Shown: piece by piece, positions 9,771 to 11,119 of the stretch
Position numbering within the stretch: position 1 is the stretch's first letter
Layout: each line of letters begins with the position of its first letter
NCBI GenBank assembly: GCA_023418375.1
Contig: JAEZZV010000205.1
Span: 1-11,119 of the forward strand
Length of the DNA stretch: 11,119 nucleotides
Source of the DNA: Actinomycetes bacterium
GTDB taxonomy: Bacteria; Actinomycetota; Actinomycetes; Actinomycetales; Cellulomonadaceae
Direction of reading: 5' to 3'
Notes under the pieces: model-generated
Told to the model about the DNA's origin: nothing
Seen by the model: only the letters and a program-made list of their open reading frames with translations
Database searches by the model: none
Program-made: the position numbers and the translations under genes

Positions 9771-11119
9771 ATGAGCGCAGCGCCGCCCTCGACCAGATCG
9801 ACGTCCACGCCCGCGGCGACGACGGCCCTGCTCACCGACATGTACGAGCTCACGATGCTCCAGGCGTCGCTCGCGGACGGCACCGCGGCGCGGCACTGCG
9901 TGTTCGAGGTGTTCACGCGGCGCCTGCCGCCGGGTCGCCGGTACGGCGTCCTCGCGGGCGTCGGGCGCGTCCTGGAGGCGATCGCCGACTTCCGCTTCGG
10001 CGACGCGGAGCTCTCCTGGCTGTCGCGGGCGGGCGTCGTGGACCGGTCGACGATCGACTACCTCGCGCGGTACCGCTTCACCGGCACGGTCAGCGGCTAC
10101 GCGGAGGGTGAGTGCTTCTTCCCGGGCTCCCCGCTCCTGCTGGTGGAGGGCACCTTCGCCGACGCCGTGATCCTCGAGACGGTCGTGCTCTCGGTGCTCA
10201 ACTACGACTCCGCGGTGGCGTCCGCGGCCTCCCGGATGACGAGCGCGGCTGCGGGCCGCCCGTGCCTGGAGATGGGCAGCCGCCGCGCGCACGAGCAGGC
10301 GGCGGTCGCGGCCGCCCGCGCCGCCGTCGTCGCTGGGTTCGCCGGGACGTCGAACCTCGAGGCCGGCCGCCGGTACGGCCTGCACACGATCGGCACCGCC
10401 GCCCACTCCTACACGCTCCTGCACGACGACGAGCGCGCCGCCTTCGCCGCGCAGGTCGCGGCGCACGGACCGGGCACGACGCTCCTGGTCGACACGTACG
10501 ACGTCGCCCGTGGCGTGGCGACGGCCGTCGACGTGGCCGGCCCCGGCCTGGGCGCCGTGCGCATCGACTCGGGCGACCTCATCGCGCAGGCGTCCGAGGT
10601 GCGCGCCCAGCTGGACGCGCTCGGCGCCCATGGAACCCGCATCGTGGTGAGCTCCGACCTGGACGAGTACGCCATCGCCGCACTCGCCGCCTCGCCCGTC
10701 GACTCCTACGGCGTGGGCACGTCCGTCGTCACAGGGTCGGGCGCGCCCACGTGCGGGATGGTCTACAAGCTCGTCGCCCGCGAGGGCGCGGACGGCACGC
10801 TCGAGCCGGTCGCGAAGGCGGCGGCCCGCAAGGGCAGTGCGGGCGGGCGGAAGGTCGCGGCCCGCCGGCTCGACGTCTCGGGCACCGCGGTCGAGGAGGT
10901 CGTGATCAGCGGCGACGACGACGCGGTGGCCCGCTGGGCACCGGCGAACGGCGACCTGCGACCCCTGCACGCCCCCCTGATCGAGCAGGGCGCCGTCGAC
11001 ACACGGTGGACGGGCGCCTCGGGCGTGGCCCTGGCGACCCGGCGGCACCGGGCGTCGCTCGCCGAGCTGCCGCGGTGGGCGCAGCGCCTCTCGGCGGGCG
11101 ACCCGGCGCTCCCCACGGT
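9771..11119 (+). CDS. pncB: Nicotinate phosphoribosyltransferase (3' end outside window)
   Basis: Makes nicotinate mononucleotide from nicotinate and PRPP with ATP, in NAD salvage (Preiss-Handler pathway), in the cytoplasm. No stop codon is reached; 449 codons are visible, close to or slightly above the usual family length (about 430-450), so little is missing. Motifs in order: LLTDMYELTMLQASLADG near residue 20-40, FTRRLPPGRRYGVLAG, EGTFADAVILETVVLSVLNYDSA, EMGSRRAHEQAAV, FAGTSNLEAGRRYGL, GTAAHSY with H212 (the expected autophosphorylated histidine), VRIDSGDL, SSDLDEYAIAAL and YGVGTSVVTGSGAPTCGMVYKLV. It is divergent from clpS, the same arrangement as pncB1 in M. tuberculosis. Confidence 0.95.
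   Translation, partial: MSAAPPSTRSTSTPAATTALLTDMYELTMLQASLADGTAARHCVFEVFTRRLPPGRRYGVLAGVGRVLEAIADFRFGDAELSWLSRAGVVDRSTIDYLARYRFTGTVSGYAEGECFFPGSPLLLVEGTFADAVILETVVLSVLNYDSAVASAASRMTSAAAGRPCLEMGSRRAHEQAAVAAARAAVVAGFAGTSNLEAGRRYGLHTIGTAAHSYTLLHDDERAAFAAQVAAHGPGTTLLVDTYDVARGVATAVDVAGPGLGAVRIDSGDLIAQASEVRAQLDALGAHGTRIVVSSDLDEYAIAALAASPVDSYGVGTSVVTGSGAPTCGMVYKLVAREGADGTLEPVAKAAARKGSAGGRKVAARRLDVSGTAVEEVVISGDDDAVARWAPANGDLRPLHAPLIEQGAVDTRWTGASGVALATRRHRASLAELPRWAQRLSAGDPALPT

Noticed and set aside
9717..11048. Long minus-strand open frame of about 440 codons opposite pncB
   Set aside because: It is a shadow of pncB caused by high GC; its residues are Arg/Gly/His-rich with no family motif, while the plus strand has all the nicotinate phosphoribosyltransferase motifs.

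Overview
This window looks like ordinary chromosomal core sequence from a high-GC actinobacterium. It is most likely in Micrococcales, and something close to Cellulomonas would fit. The evidence is the extreme G/C at third codon positions, frequent GTG starts, TAnnnT -10 boxes only six bases from start codons, and gene neighbourhoods familiar from Mycobacterium and its relatives (orn next to tRNA-His; pncB divergent from clpS; murI, an MBL hydrolase, rph and rdgB in a row). The genus is an inference. No phage, insertion sequence, CRISPR array or defence island is visible.

Layout, left half. The window opens with the 3' end of a membrane-protein gene (1-234). It is followed by orn (oligoribonuclease, +) and, convergent to it, tRNA-His(GTG) (-), with a strong shared hairpin between them. 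An orphan ATP-grasp ligase (-) diverges from a small STAS-domain protein (+), which converges on tRNA-Lys(CTT) (-). Next come a 104-residue protein of unknown function with an internal 18-bp tandem repeat (-) and a stand-alone GroES-like protein (-). The GroES-like gene is divergent from a Bcp-type peroxiredoxin (+), which is followed by tRNA-Leu(TAG) (+).

Layout, right half. Thioredoxin (-), with a SigR/SigH-like promoter, diverges from a DUF4916/Nudix-like protein with a decayed Nudix box (+). Then comes a six-gene minus-strand cluster, in transcription order clpS, DUF2017, murI, MBL-fold hydrolase, rph, rdgB. The first two overlap by 1 nt, and murI/MBL and rph/rdgB each overlap by 4 nt, which suggests translational coupling. 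Internal -10 boxes sit directly before murI and rph. pncB (nicotinate phosphoribosyltransferase, +) diverges from clpS and runs off the right end.

Function. The genes cover RNA turnover (orn, rph), nucleotide-pool sanitation (rdgB), NAD salvage (pncB), cell-wall precursor supply (murI), proteolysis (clpS), and thiol/peroxide and protein-folding stress (bcp, trxA, GroES-like). I see no clearly new multi-gene system. The points most worth a second look are: a repeated leaderless promoter architecture at eight genes; the probable oxidative-stress sigma-factor promoter of trxA; the non-canonical Nudix box; the unknown protein with its tandem repeat and leader hairpin; and a peroxiredoxin with only one cysteine beside a thioredoxin gene.
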